Source of the DNA: Pseudomonadota bacterium
Lineage (GTDB): Bacteria > Pseudomonadota > Gammaproteobacteria > Berkiellales > Berkiellaceae
DNA length: 64,000 nt
Direction: 5' to 3'
Assembly (NCBI GenBank): GCA_018241965.1
Contig: JAFECS010000010.1
Location: 1-64,000, forward strand
The notes beneath the pieces were generated by a model. It was given only the letters and a program-made list of their open reading frames with translations. It made no database searches and was not told the DNA's origin. A program made the translations under genes and the position numbers. Of the stretch, positions 1-8,572 are shown in pieces; the stretch's first letter is position 1, and every line of letters starts with the position of its first letter.

Positions 1-105
1 GTCTGTACACCTGTATGCGCCCATTTCGAAAACATCTGTCTACGTAGAAGAAAATAATTGAAATTAAATTAAGATTTGATGGGCGCATACAGGATGCGCC
101 CCTAC
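1..105. repeat. Paired-hairpin intergenic repeat, diverged copy
   Basis: The right arm at 80-105 is a hairpin with stem GGGCGCAT/ATGCGCCC and loop ACAGG, followed by CCTA. It matches the right arm of the complete copies at 2268-2338 and 38474-38541. The left part (about 1-23) keeps a recognisable CTGTATGCGCCCA arm, but the spacer is longer and AT-rich. It lies just past the 3' end of the lipase-like gene, as the other copies also lie past 3' ends. The left boundary may be cut by the window edge. Confidence 0.6.
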
Positions 106-134
106 TATGAGAAGGATCGCGAGGAGAAATTCCT

Positions 135-1415
135 CTATTTAATTGTTAGCTTGTCTGTTAATGTTGCTTTACTGTCGCTTACGCTGGGTGCAGTATTAAC
201 TACCTTTGTATCGCTTAATAATAGTGTTCTTGCAGGGACGGCTGCCATAGAAATGGCTTCTGGTGTGGAGGATAGCCAACCGGATAGCTTTTGATAAAGG
301 GTCTCTGTTAAAGAATTCCCAAGCACGCCGCGAATAGTTGTCATCCACGAGAAAAAGGAATGATCATCTTTATGATCTAAAAAATAATGTAAAGGGATCT
401 TCGCCAATATGAACGCATATTGCAAATAAAGGGCTTTGTTCAGTAATTCTTTCTCAATAATAGGAATATCTTTTTTGTTCTTATTGGTATAAAACTGATA
501 AGGTAATGTCACTGAAATTTTTCCATTTTCTTCTAATGGCGCAAAAAAATTGCCAGTCGTATGTGCCCCTAGCATTGCCGCATAAGCTTTTTTAAAACAA
601 TCCCATATTTCAATAGGTTGTAAGCCATCATCAAAATTGAAGCCTTTTACCCAATTTCCTTCCATGTTGGCATCTACTTTTAACAAGTTAAGCTCAGCAA
701 GATAATAACCTAATCCCACTAATATCATGTTGTGCCCAGTGACTTGAACGGCATCACCACCCACCATGCCATAATTGGCAACAATATTGAGCTTTTTACC
801 ATGCATGAATTGATTAACCACTGCCTCATAAGCTTCTTTTGCAGTAGTATGTGGAACACCTGGGGAATTGTAGGCATTCATCGTCAGTGCTTGAATGAAG
901 TCATACTGAGTGGAAGTGCTTCTGCGTTTTAAGAATTCGGTCACAAATAACTGGCTAAAAGCAGCGCCTTGGCTATGTCCGCTCACTTCTAAGTTTAATG
1001 CGGGTGGTTCTTTTCCATAGTGTTGATAAATTTCATGATTAAAAGTGCTAAAGATATTTTCTTTTTCTGCTTCAAAGCTAGCGTACCCTGGTCCCCAAGT
1101 TTCGACGTTAATAGCGATGCTTTTGGATTCGCTAAAGTCAGTACCTCTAAAAATAACTTTCACATCACCAGAATCCTTATCTTCTGGTAATAAAAGGTAA
1201 GCGTACATGCCTTTTTTAAGTTTAAAAGCTTTAAGGTGATAAGCTTTGAAGGAACCCTCAGCGGTTAAAATGAGCGCACGTGAAGGAAGCTCTTTTAAGG
1301 TAGAGAGATAATAGGCTAAATACGATTGGTATTGGCCTGAAGCATAACGACGTATATGCAAGGGATAACCTGCATTTGTTGCTTCTACATTTTCAAGGGG
1401 GCCTTGATGTGCCAT
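135..1415 (-). CDS. Class 3 lipase-like alpha/beta hydrolase
   Basis: This 426-residue protein carries two hallmarks of class 3 lipases: a VIFRGTD segment near residue 88 (the oxyanion-side strand) and a nucleophile elbow SGHSQGAA with Ser148. Candidate acid and base residues are Asp221 (GGDAV) and His228 (TGHNM), though the usual lipase His lies further on, so these are guesses. There is no signal peptide and no clear membrane segment. The C-terminal 40 residues are Ser/Thr/Ala/Lys-rich and look disordered. The start is the ATG giving MAHQG; no strong ribosome site is visible. It stands alone and divergent from tsaB. A secreted effector lipase or phospholipase is possible in a Dot/Icm organism, but that is inference; substrate unknown. 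Confidence 0.65.
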   Translation of the reverse strand: MAHQGPLENVEATNAGYPLHIRRYASGQYQSYLAYYLSTLKELPSRALILTAEGSFKAYHLKAFKLKKGMYAYLLLPEDKDSGDVKVIFRGTDFSESKSIAINVETWGPGYASFEAEKENIFSTFNHEIYQHYGKEPPALNLEVSGHSQGAAFSQLFVTEFLKRRSTSTQYDFIQALTMNAYNSPGVPHTTAKEAYEAVVNQFMHGKKLNIVANYGMVGGDAVQVTGHNMILVGLGYYLAELNLLKVDANMEGNWVKGFNFDDGLQPIEIWDCFKKAYAAMLGAHTTGNFFAPLEENGKISVTLPYQFYTNKNKKDIPIIEKELLNKALYLQYAFILAKIPLHYFLDHKDDHSFFSWMTTIRGVLGNSLTETLYQKLSGWLSSTPEAISMAAVPARTLLLSDTKVVNTAPSVSDSKATLTDKLTIK

Positions 1416-1565
1416 GGCTTCACTATTTGGGTATATAACATATATTGCGCACCTTATCTTATGTCTAGTGAAAACAACAATTTAAAGTGATAAGCGCGCG
1501 ATGATTACGGATAAGTGGCAAAGGTAATAGACAATAAAAATAGAATTCTTTAAGATGCCATCACT

Positions 1566-2252
1566 ATGTTAAAAACCCTTCTTGCTATTGAAACCTCAGG
1601 TGGTGCTTGTTCGGCGGCTTTAATCACGCCTAACCATACCTACACGCGTTTTGAGTTAACTCAAAAAGCGCATACACAATTATTATTGCCAATGGTTGAG
1701 GCATTAATAAAAGAGGCAAATATAGAGCTTAAATCCTTGGATGCTATTGCTGTAGGAAGAGGGCCAGGGAGCTTTACCGGAGTGCGTATTGCAGTGAGCG
1801 CAGCGCAAGGGCTGGCTTATGGTTTAAATATTCCAGTTTATGCTATCTCTACTTTAGCAGCGTTGAGTGCTCAAGTTGATTCTTCCCATCACAACGCGCT
1901 TATTATTCCAGCTATCGATGCCAGAATGCATGAAGTGTATACCTGTGCTTTTAGCGGCTCGCAGCTATTAATACCAGAGTGTTTAGTAAAACCACAGGAA
2001 TTACTGGCAACAGTATTAACTGATCAAACAACCCAAGATATTATCGCCATTGGTTCAGGCTGGGATGCGTATTTTGAAGAAATTACAAACAATACAACAC
2101 ACAACATTACACACGTATCAGACAAACAGGTCAGGGCATTAGAAGTAGGATTAATCGCAAAAAAGTTAATGCAAAATGGTATCAGTGGCGTTTTAGCCAA
2201 AGATCTATTACCTGTCTATATCAGAGATGATGTAGCTCAAAAACAGCTGTGA
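1566..2252 (+). CDS. tsaB: tRNA threonylcarbamoyladenosine biosynthesis protein TsaB
   Basis: TsaB is the partner of the TsaD catalytic subunit in making the universal t6A37 modification of ANN-decoding tRNAs. The 228-residue protein begins with the family's LLAIETSGGACSAAL strand-loop and has the diagnostic GRGPGSFTGVRI motif near residue 62, followed by a long ASKHA-fold helix. Length fits the family (about 230). As in other TsaB proteins, the metal-binding His pair of TsaD is absent. It is monocistronic here, divergent from the lipase-like gene and convergent with dapE, with a paired-hairpin repeat after the stop. Confidence 0.93.
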   Translation: MLKTLLAIETSGGACSAALITPNHTYTRFELTQKAHTQLLLPMVEALIKEANIELKSLDAIAVGRGPGSFTGVRIAVSAAQGLAYGLNIPVYAISTLAALSAQVDSSHHNALIIPAIDARMHEVYTCAFSGSQLLIPECLVKPQELLATVLTDQTTQDIIAIGSGWDAYFEEITNNTTHNITHVSDKQVRALEVGLIAKKLMQNGISGVLAKDLLPVYIRDDVAQKQL

Positions 2253-2267
2253 ATTGTTATTTATCTT

Positions 2268-2338
2268 CGTAGGGGCGCAGCCTGTCTGCGCCCATCAAAT
2301 CTTAGTTTTATAGGGCGCATACAGGATGCGCCCCTACG
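2268..2338. repeat. Paired-hairpin intergenic repeat, complete copy
   Basis: A 71-bp element with inverted ends CGTAGGGGCGCA and TGCGCCCCTACG. It folds into two hairpins: stem GGGCGCAG/CTGCGCCC with loop CCTGT, and stem GGGCGCAT/ATGCGCCC with loop ACAGG. The two loops are reverse complements. It sits between the convergent genes tsaB and dapE, where it could act as a two-way terminator or mRNA 3'-end stabiliser. Confidence 0.85.
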
Positions 2339-2354
2339 TGGGACAAGAGTAGAT

Positions 2355-3491
2355 TTATTTCAACAAATCTACCAAAATAGCCTCATACAAAGCAGACAAC
2401 GCCTCAAGCTCTTGTAAATCAATGCATTCATCTATTTGGTGAATAGTGGCATTATTAGGCCCAAGCTCAACCACCTCGGTTCCATATTCAGCAAAAAAAC
2501 GTCCATCTGAAGTACCACCGGTTGTTGAATGAACAGGTTTATAGCCAAGCTGTTTTTCAATGGTATGGGTCACGCTGTGGATTAACTTACTGTTTACATC
2601 AGTATAAAAAGGTTTGCCAGATAAAGACCAACGAATTTCAAATTCAACATTATGTTTAATGAATATCGATTCAATTTTTTCTTTAATATGTTCTGGTTCA
2701 AGTCCGGGTGCAAAACGCAGGTTAAAATTGCCTTCCAAGGTGCCAGGTATGACATTATTTGCACCAGTGCCAGCATGGATATTGGCAAATTGTAAGCTGG
2801 TTGCCGGAAAATGTGCGCTTGCTTTATCCCAGACAAGGTGGGCAATCTCTTCTAAGGGCTTAAAGGCAAGATGAATAGGGTTTTTAGCCAAATCAGGATA
2901 GGCAATGTGACCCTGTTTGCCTTTAATTTTGAAATATCCAGTTAAAGAGCCGCGGCGACCTACTTTAAGGGTGTCTCCCAATTTTTCAGTACTTGAAGCT
3001 TCACCCACTAAGCACCATTTAGGGATTTGTTTTTCTTCATCAAGACGTTTTAAAACAGCTTGGGTGCCGTCAATGGCTTGACCTTCTTCATCGCTGGTAA
3101 TTAAAAAGGCAATACTGCCTTGATGATCCGGGTGCTGTTTAACAAAGCGTTCACACGCAGTTACCATGGCTGCAATGCTGCTTTTCATGTCGGCAGCGCC
3201 TCTGGCATAGAGCTTTCCGTTGCGTATTGTTGGTACAAATGCAGGAGATGTCCAAAGAGCGGCATCACCCACTGGTACAACATCAGTATGTCCAGCAAAA
3301 CATAATGTGGGTTCTTGGTGGCCGCGTTTTGCCCATAAGTTGTTAACTTGGCCGAAGGGGAGATGTCTTATCTCAAACCCTAATTTTGCTAATCTCTGCG
3401 CAATCAAAGCTTGGCAGCCAGCATCATTGGGGGTGAGCGATTCACAAGATAATAAAGCTTGATTAAAGGTAAGGGTATCAGAATCCATCAA
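2355..3491 (-). CDS. dapE: Succinyl-diaminopimelate desuccinylase
   Basis: DapE hydrolyses N-succinyl-LL-diaminopimelate to LL-diaminopimelate and succinate, in the route to lysine and peptidoglycan cross-links. The M20 peptidase-family motifs are all present: GHTDVVP (metal His and Asp near residue 68), RGAADMK (bridging Asp), TSDEEG (catalytic Glu and metal Glu) and GGTSDGRF near the C-terminus. Length 378 is normal (about 375). It overlaps the end of dapD by four bases, so the two are probably translationally coupled. The start codon choice is MMDSDT; the second Met is equally possible. Confidence 0.95.
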   Translation of the reverse strand: MMDSDTLTFNQALLSCESLTPNDAGCQALIAQRLAKLGFEIRHLPFGQVNNLWAKRGHQEPTLCFAGHTDVVPVGDAALWTSPAFVPTIRNGKLYARGAADMKSSIAAMVTACERFVKQHPDHQGSIAFLITSDEEGQAIDGTQAVLKRLDEEKQIPKWCLVGEASSTEKLGDTLKVGRRGSLTGYFKIKGKQGHIAYPDLAKNPIHLAFKPLEEIAHLVWDKASAHFPATSLQFANIHAGTGANNVIPGTLEGNFNLRFAPGLEPEHIKEKIESIFIKHNVEFEIRWSLSGKPFYTDVNSKLIHSVTHTIEKQLGYKPVHSTTGGTSDGRFFAEYGTEVVELGPNNATIHQIDECIDLQELEALSALYEAILVDLLK

Positions 3492-4327
3492 TCATCCTTG
3501 GCAAGATCACGTAATATGTTATTAATGCCTACTTTTGCGCGAGTTTTTTCATCGACGCGCTTGACGATGACAGCACAATAAAGATTATATTTGCCGTTTT
3601 CGCTGGGAAGGGAGCCTGGCACAACGACAGCATCTTTAGGTACGCGTCCATAAAGGACGCAATCATTTTCTCGGTCATAAATGCGTGTGCTTTGGCCTAT
3701 ATACACGCCCATAGAGATAACAGCGCCTTGTTCAACAATGACGCCTTCAACAATCTCTGAACGGGCACCAATAAAGCAATTATCTTCAATAATGGTCGGA
3801 TTTGCTTGTAAAGGTTCAAGCACGCCGCCAATCCCAACACCACCTGATAAGTGAACATTTTTACCTATTTGCGCACAAGAGCCTACGGTGGCCCAGGTAT
3901 CCACCAGTGTCCCTTCATCCACATAAGCACCGATATTAACATAGGAAGGCATTAATACGGTGTTAGGTCCGATATACGCCCCAGTTCTGACGGTTGCTGG
4001 CGGTACAATACGCGTTCGTTTTTGCTGGAAATCAGTCTGTGTAAAATGCTCAAACTGTAAGGGAATTTTATCGTAAAATTGAGTAAATCCGCCGTTTAAG
4101 ACAGCATTTTCTTGTAAGCGAAAATAAAGCAAAATGGCTTGTTTGACCATCGTATTGACTTGCCAGGCCCCTTGATGAGGGGTGGCTGCTCGTAATTGAC
4201 CGCTTTCACATGCTTTAATGATTTCAGAAACGGTTTCGATAAGTTCAGGACTAGCGGTCGTTAAGTTGATTTTTTCACGTTGTTCAAAAGCTTTTTGTAT
4301 GGTCGAATTCATGTCTGTATATTGCAT
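3488..4327 (-). CDS. dapD: Tetrahydrodipicolinate N-succinyltransferase
   Basis: DapD transfers succinyl from succinyl-CoA to tetrahydrodipicolinate, the step before the aminotransferase and DapE. The C-terminal half shows the left-handed beta-helix hexapeptide pattern ([44 protein letters not shown]). The N-terminus aligns with E. coli DapD ([11 protein letters not shown], compare IETAFERRAEI). Length 279 is typical; a start at the internal ATG (codon 6, 4312) would give 274 as in E. coli. It is first of the dapD-dapE pair. In E. coli dapD follows glnD directly; here glnD lies about 51 kb away on the same strand. Confidence 0.96.
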   Translation of the reverse strand: MQYTDMNSTIQKAFEQREKINLTTASPELIETVSEIIKACESGQLRAATPHQGAWQVNTMVKQAILLYFRLQENAVLNGGFTQFYDKIPLQFEHFTQTDFQQKRTRIVPPATVRTGAYIGPNTVLMPSYVNIGAYVDEGTLVDTWATVGSCAQIGKNVHLSGGVGIGGVLEPLQANPTIIEDNCFIGARSEIVEGVIVEQGAVISMGVYIGQSTRIYDRENDCVLYGRVPKDAVVVPGSLPSENGKYNLYCAVIVKRVDEKTRAKVGINNILRDLAKDD

Positions 4328-4482
4328 TTTTTTGGATCTTTTTGAGAATAATCACTCAAGAATACTTATTTTTAAAAATGATAGCCAGAGAAAGTGGAGG
4401 TAAGCCTCCATAAAAAATAAGCTCGCCGACTCACTTTTGTAAAAATATCATTTAGAACACTATCTATTTGTTGATGTATGGG

Positions 4483-4488
4483 TATAAT
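4483..4488 (+). promoter_or_regulatory. Probable -10 box upstream of the CE-clan protease-like gene
   Basis: A perfect TATAAT lies 45 bases before the ATG at 4533. No good TTGACA-like box is seen at 16-18 bases upstream. The ribosome site is GGAG at 4520-4523, nine bases from the start. Confidence 0.45.
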
Positions 4489-4532
4489 GCAACTATTAAG
4501 TAATCAGCATAAAACAGCCGGAGTATCATTTT

Positions 4533-6410
4533 ATGCCACGCACTAAACAGACCAAGAAATCAAAGGAAGTAAATCCAAAAGAGTCTTCAGGGAAAGTTGC
4601 AGCGGTATTAGACAGAAATAGCATTAAATTACGCTTGCAAGCGGCTTTAAAAAGGCAAATTCTGGCGCAAGTTGGCAAAAATAGTGTGCTTTCTGATGAT
4701 GGGCTAGAAGCTGCAGGGCTGCGAGATGGCACAGAAGTACCAGACGAAATTTCCACTAACAATTGGTTAGAATGGCAGCATGTGTACGGGCTTATTCCCG
4801 CTTTAGTCGCCCAAAGACCGCATTTACGTAATGTGGTAGGGGTTTTTCCGGCATTCACTTTAAACAGAGTGAATGGTTTGATAGAAGATGCGGCCGAAAC
4901 AAAGATTATCGATAATTTAGGGTTAAAAACCAGAGTCACCCCCGATGGCGATGTGACGCTTTTAGAAAAAGAGATCCCAAGCGATAAAGGATTAACTAAA
5001 AAGCAACTAGCTTATTGGAAAGGGGTGCGTACTAAACGCAATAAAGATGCCAAAGAAAGGCGTGAACAAGCCAAAGCGCTTTTAGTTCAAAGCAGCTTAG
5101 GGGAAAATGAATCATTTTTGCTGTATTTAGAAGCCATTGGTGAAAGCAAAGAACATTTTTTAGGCAACCCTCAAAATAGAAATTTAACTATTGATAACTG
5201 TGAGCAGCTTATCATCCCATTCCATTATCACGATAATCACTACACTGTGGCAGTTGTTCATTTCACAGAAGAAGATGACAAAGATATTGCACAGATAAAA
5301 TATTATGATTCAATGGGATCTGATTTGAATGATTCATTGAAAAAGCAATTAATCACTTATTGTGAAAATTTAGGTTTTGAAGCCAAATATGAGTGTGTTT
5401 CAAAGCATGACCAAAAAGATGGTGTTCACTGCTCAATATTTTCTAGCTTCAAGGCTATTGATGTAGCCAACGAAAATGCTGGAGATGATGAACGATTTTT
5501 GGATAAGTTAACCGACGATAACTATAACGCTATCATATATATGTTGCGTTATCTTGTTAGCTTAAAATTAAAACAATCTGGTCAAAATGTTACCCCCAGC
5601 GATGATTTGGTAAGCGAATTAAAATATCATCAGGAAAATTTCAAACAACTTAGCGTTCATTCGCAAAAAGTATCAGAAGTAAACAGCTTGCTGCTGGATA
5701 TTAAATTTCATTTTGAAAAGGCGCTAAATCCCAGAGCTAAAGGTGGGCCGCTATCAAAAGCATTGCCGGATATAAACCCTAACGATTTGCTAAAAGATTG
5801 TGAGAGGCTTTACCAAGAGTGTAAAACCCGTTTAGAGGCTTTACAAAAGAAAACCAAGCAAACTAATAAAGATAAAACGACTATTGCTGCATTACAATCT
5901 TTGATGCAAGCTTATGAGTTGGTGAATCAAAATTTACAAACGCAAATTCAAAAATTAGCACAATTACAGGCAACCTCAATGTTTGCTAAGGTAAAAGCCT
6001 GGGTATTAAGCTTAAGTTGGAAACAACTTGCTTTACTGCTTCCGTTGAGTTTTGTAGGCTCTTTGATAGGCGGTCATCTTTTACTTAAGCTGTTGGTCGG
6101 CAGCCCTCTATTAGTGGCTGGAGCGGGTATATTTGCCTCAGGCATGTTTGCGATTACATTTATTAATCGTTTTATTTATCCTGAGTCACAACAAGGGGAG
6201 TTCGTTGTGACAAGGCCTGCTAAAGAAGCCGAAAAAGAGTTGATGCCTGAATTAGAAGAAGTATTAGAAATGGGTGTGCCAAATCCGACTATGTTGAAGA
6301 AATTTGACAAAGATAGACAAAAACCATCGGCTGGCTCTGCTAGGGCGCCGATAGAAATTTGTGAAGTAGGCCCAGACCCAAAGGCAAAGAAAAAATTATC
6401 ATTTGAATAA
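4533..6410 (+). CDS. CE-clan (Ulp1/YopJ-type) cysteine protease-like protein, putative Dot/Icm effector
   Basis: The 625-residue protein contains a CE-clan active-site set in the correct order: His236 (DNHYTVAVV), Asp259 (KYYDSMG), Gln294 (KHDQKDG) and Cys300 (GVHCSIF). The Gln-Cys spacing of six equals that of Ulp1. CE-clan bacterial effectors act as deubiquitinases, deSUMOylases/deNEDDylases or Ser/Thr acetyltransferases; which applies cannot be told here. A predicted coiled coil follows (about 395-480), then a strongly hydrophobic hairpin (about 494-550), so the protein may be membrane-anchored with both ends on one side. The C-terminal 70 residues are charged and contain an acidic stretch (KEAEKELMPELEEVLEM), like E-block signals of Dot/Icm substrates. 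No signal peptide. The N-terminal 200 residues are unrecognised. The gene is single, with its own promoter-like box and terminator. Confidence 0.8.
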   Translation: MPRTKQTKKSKEVNPKESSGKVAAVLDRNSIKLRLQAALKRQILAQVGKNSVLSDDGLEAAGLRDGTEVPDEISTNNWLEWQHVYGLIPALVAQRPHLRNVVGVFPAFTLNRVNGLIEDAAETKIIDNLGLKTRVTPDGDVTLLEKEIPSDKGLTKKQLAYWKGVRTKRNKDAKERREQAKALLVQSSLGENESFLLYLEAIGESKEHFLGNPQNRNLTIDNCEQLIIPFHYHDNHYTVAVVHFTEEDDKDIAQIKYYDSMGSDLNDSLKKQLITYCENLGFEAKYECVSKHDQKDGVHCSIFSSFKAIDVANENAGDDERFLDKLTDDNYNAIIYMLRYLVSLKLKQSGQNVTPSDDLVSELKYHQENFKQLSVHSQKVSEVNSLLLDIKFHFEKALNPRAKGGPLSKALPDINPNDLLKDCERLYQECKTRLEALQKKTKQTNKDKTTIAALQSLMQAYELVNQNLQTQIQKLAQLQATSMFAKVKAWVLSLSWKQLALLLPLSFVGSLIGGHLLLKLLVGSPLLVAGAGIFASGMFAITFINRFIYPESQQGEFVVTRPAKEAEKELMPELEEVLEMGVPNPTMLKKFDKDRQKPSAGSARAPIEICEVGPDPKAKKKLSFE

Positions 6411-6414
6411 TCAT

Positions 6415-6444
6415 GAAAAAAGCGGCCTAATGGCCGCTTTTTTA
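6415..6444. terminator. Rho-independent terminator, probably two-way
   Basis: An AAAAAA tract, stem AGCGGCC, loop TAAT, stem GGCCGCT and a T tract follow one another. It lies between the convergent CE-clan gene (stop at 6410) and dotP/icmD (3' end at 6483), with A and T runs on both sides, so it can serve both strands. Confidence 0.9.
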
Positions 6445-6482
6445 CTTAGCGCCTTTTGAGATAGCTTGGTTTAAAAGTATTA

Positions 6483-6929
6483 TTAGCTACCTTCTATACC
6501 AGTTACACCGCCACCTTTTGAGGTTGCATTTGTTTTGCCGCTACCAAATACGGTAGAACCTGCCGTGGTAACAAGGCTAGGTAAGAACACTAAGCCTGCT
6601 GCAATAGCCAATAATACAATCGGTTGGCTTAATGGCACTTGGGCAGGTTGGTCTTTATGTGCTTTGAATTTGAGCATTCCCATCAAAGCAAATCCTATCC
6701 CGGCAACATAGCTGGCAGCCGTAATAAGTTTAGCAACACTTGTCATGGTTCCAGTGATATTATCAGCAACTGCACCCAAATCTCCGCCGCTGCTGCCGCC
6801 GCTGGAGCTGGCCAGCACGAAATCTGAAATGCAATATAGTGCTAGTAACACACCAAAATACATACACAAACTCAACATCGGTTTGACTGTTGATGTTTGC
6901 GTAACCTCTTTTGTTAAATATTTACTCAT
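6483..6929 (-). CDS. icmD: Dot/Icm inner-membrane protein DotP/IcmD
   Basis: A 148-residue membrane protein of the DotP/IcmD family. It has an N-terminal hydrophobic segment (about 18-40), a Ser/Gly-rich loop (SSGGSSGGD), and two further membrane segments (about 65-85 and 103-122) with the family pattern of MLKFKAHKDQP followed by a VFLPSLV segment. Its position with dotN/icmJ and dotE/icmC supports the call. The ribosome site GAGGAGA precedes the ATG. It is last of the minus-strand trio dotE-dotN-dotP; in Legionella the order is C-D-J, so the last two are exchanged here. Exact role in the machine is not settled. Confidence 0.85.
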   Translation of the reverse strand: MSKYLTKEVTQTSTVKPMLSLCMYFGVLLALYCISDFVLASSSGGSSGGDLGAVADNITGTMTSVAKLITAASYVAGIGFALMGMLKFKAHKDQPAQVPLSQPIVLLAIAAGLVFLPSLVTTAGSTVFGSGKTNATSKGGGVTGIEGS

Positions 6930-6965
6930 AGCTATCTCCTCTCATTTACATCAAACAAAAATAGT

Positions 6966-7580
6966 TTATAAAGGCACTTTTGCAAAAACAGTTTTTTTCC
7001 AATAATCAATTTGTACTGTAAATGCTTTTTTTGATGGTAACAGCCTTAGGTGCCTTAACACATCATGCTGTAATTGTTCTTTGTTTAAACTCGCATCTAA
7101 TAACCCTTGTCCAAAAACGCGGGGATCACTAGAGTCGGGGCCAAAACAATTAACAACTTCCTTACTTCTATCTTTAAAACTCATATAAACTGATTGCAAT
7201 TTTCCTTTATAGGCCGATTCTTTATCCATGGAACAATACAATACTCGGCAAAAATTATTTAAATCCGATTGGCTAATCTCAGGTAGGTGAATAATAGCCC
7301 CCCCCGTATTGGCATCCAAGCCTACTGCATCTAAGAAAAAGCATTGTGCACAAAAACAACAAGCTGTTGCTAGGTTATTGATATCATTATTACGATAATT
7401 TTGATCAATATTTACAATTTCTTGAAATTCTTTTGCAAAAAAACCGCAGTAACGACACGTATAATTATCTCTTTGTAATACTCTTTTTTTAATGTCTAAA
7501 AACTTATTATTACGCTTACGAGCATTATACAATCGCCACGAGCCGCGTTGTGCTGTGATTGTTATGGGTAATAGTTCCAC
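6966..7580 (-). CDS. icmJ: Coupling-complex protein DotN/IcmJ
   Basis: DotN binds the DotL C-terminal region in the type IV coupling complex of the inner membrane. The 204-residue protein (family about 208) has the expected Cys-rich zinc/HNH-like fold: Cys42 and Cys45 (TCRYCGFF) and a Cys cluster at 74, 75, 77 and 80 (CCFCAQC). The start is GTG, with GAGGTGA as ribosome site. It follows dotE by 34 bases and precedes dotP by 36, so the three form one operon. The match to the family's RGSWRLYNARKRN-type N-terminus is strong. Confidence 0.92.
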   Translation of the reverse strand: MELLPITITAQRGSWRLYNARKRNNKFLDIKKRVLQRDNYTCRYCGFFAKEFQEIVNIDQNYRNNDINNLATACCFCAQCFFLDAVGLDANTGGAIIHLPEISQSDLNNFCRVLYCSMDKESAYKGKLQSVYMSFKDRSKEVVNCFGPDSSDPRVFGQGLLDASLNKEQLQHDVLRHLRLLPSKKAFTVQIDYWKKTVFAKVPL

Positions 7581-7614
7581 AGCGTATCACCTCATTTAAT
7601 GGCAAGGCTTAGGG

Positions 7615-8172
7615 TCAACACCCACTACCCATATAGCCAAAAGTACATCCTAATAAGTTAACCGTATCAACAATATTTATAAGTAAAATTCCACCAATGA
7701 TATGCACTAATCCTTTACCGATACTACCTGGCTGAGAACCTGAATGCCCCATCTTAGATAAAATTACCCAACCGCGTACAAAAGCGATTAATCCAATTAA
7801 AACCATGTATTCAACGACCACATTAGTTAATTTCTGCCATTTTTCAGAGCTAGACAAAGTTTGATAATTGATAAGATCACTTGCTTGACCTATTTCAGAA
7901 GAACCAAAAATAGTTCCTAATGAAGAAGTTAATGTGCTGGGTAGGTACAGTAAGATAGCGCCTATGACTAAGTGCACCATGGGGCCGGCAATTTCACCGC
8001 GTTGGGCAGAGCCAAAGGTTTGGTTTGCAAAAATGCGGTACATCATGATTCCGCGAACGATTAATGAAAGCCCAATAACGTAGGTAATGGCTACAATAAG
8101 ATGCTCAATGCTACTAAAAGCTTTGGATAAATTGGCTAGCGCTGTATCTAAACTAAATGATGTTGGGCCCAT
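7615..8172 (-). CDS. icmC: Dot/Icm inner-membrane protein DotE/IcmC
   Basis: The 185-residue protein (family about 190) has four hydrophobic segments: about 22-45, 65-90, 118-140 and 155-180. It carries the family-like elements ITYVIGLSLIVRGIMMYR and GPMVHLVIGAILLYLPS. It is related to DotP, with the same membrane pair seen twice, suggesting an internal duplication. It is the first gene of the minus-strand trio dotE-dotN-dotP and is separated from dotF/dotG, its usual upstream neighbours, which here lie at 16-19 kb. Confidence 0.88.
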   Translation of the reverse strand: MGPTSFSLDTALANLSKAFSSIEHLIVAITYVIGLSLIVRGIMMYRIFANQTFGSAQRGEIAGPMVHLVIGAILLYLPSTLTSSLGTIFGSSEIGQASDLINYQTLSSSEKWQKLTNVVVEYMVLIGLIAFVRGWVILSKMGHSGSQPGSIGKGLVHIIGGILLINIVDTVNLLGCTFGYMGSGC

Positions 8173-8507
8173 TTTTTTACCCTTTATGGTATCTACCTAA
8201 AACGCCATCTTCCTAAGGTTAAGTTTATCATCAAACAAAGACAAATATCAGTCTTTTAACTACCTTTTTGCTGATGAACATTAAATTCCCTGTTTATATT
8301 ATCGGCAATTTTGTGCTTTATAATTTTTAGACCTTATGCATGCACAGAAGTTCCTATTAAACGTAATAAATTAATTTGTTATTTTATTACCGATTTTGAA
8401 ATCTGTTTGGTGATAGAACAATGCAATACGTGAATATCCGCGCAAGTGTGATTTTAATTGCCAACTCATATGATTACAACTCTTATCTGCGCAACAGACT
8501 AAATAAG

Positions 8508-8536
8508 TTGACATTTGCACTATCAACAAATAGGGT
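8508..8536 (+). promoter_or_regulatory. Candidate promoter in the divergent dotE / ABC transporter gap
   Basis: TTGACA at 8508-8513 is followed after exactly 17 bases by TAGGGT at 8531-8536, pointing at the ABC transporter gene. The -35 is perfect and the -10 weak. The rest of the gap 8173-8572 is AT-rich and shows no ORF, RNA gene or clear operator. Confidence 0.4.
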
Positions 8537-8572
8537 AGCTTTCTTGCAAACATGAACAAATAGAATATTATT

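Noticed and set aside
76..294. 72-codon plus-strand ORF at the left edge
   Set aside because: It runs through the repeat arm and then opposite the lipase-like gene, with no ribosome site; it is a shadow.
4526..4939. 137-codon minus-strand ORF opposite the CE-clan gene
   Set aside because: No ribosome site or similarity; the plus-strand gene explains the region.
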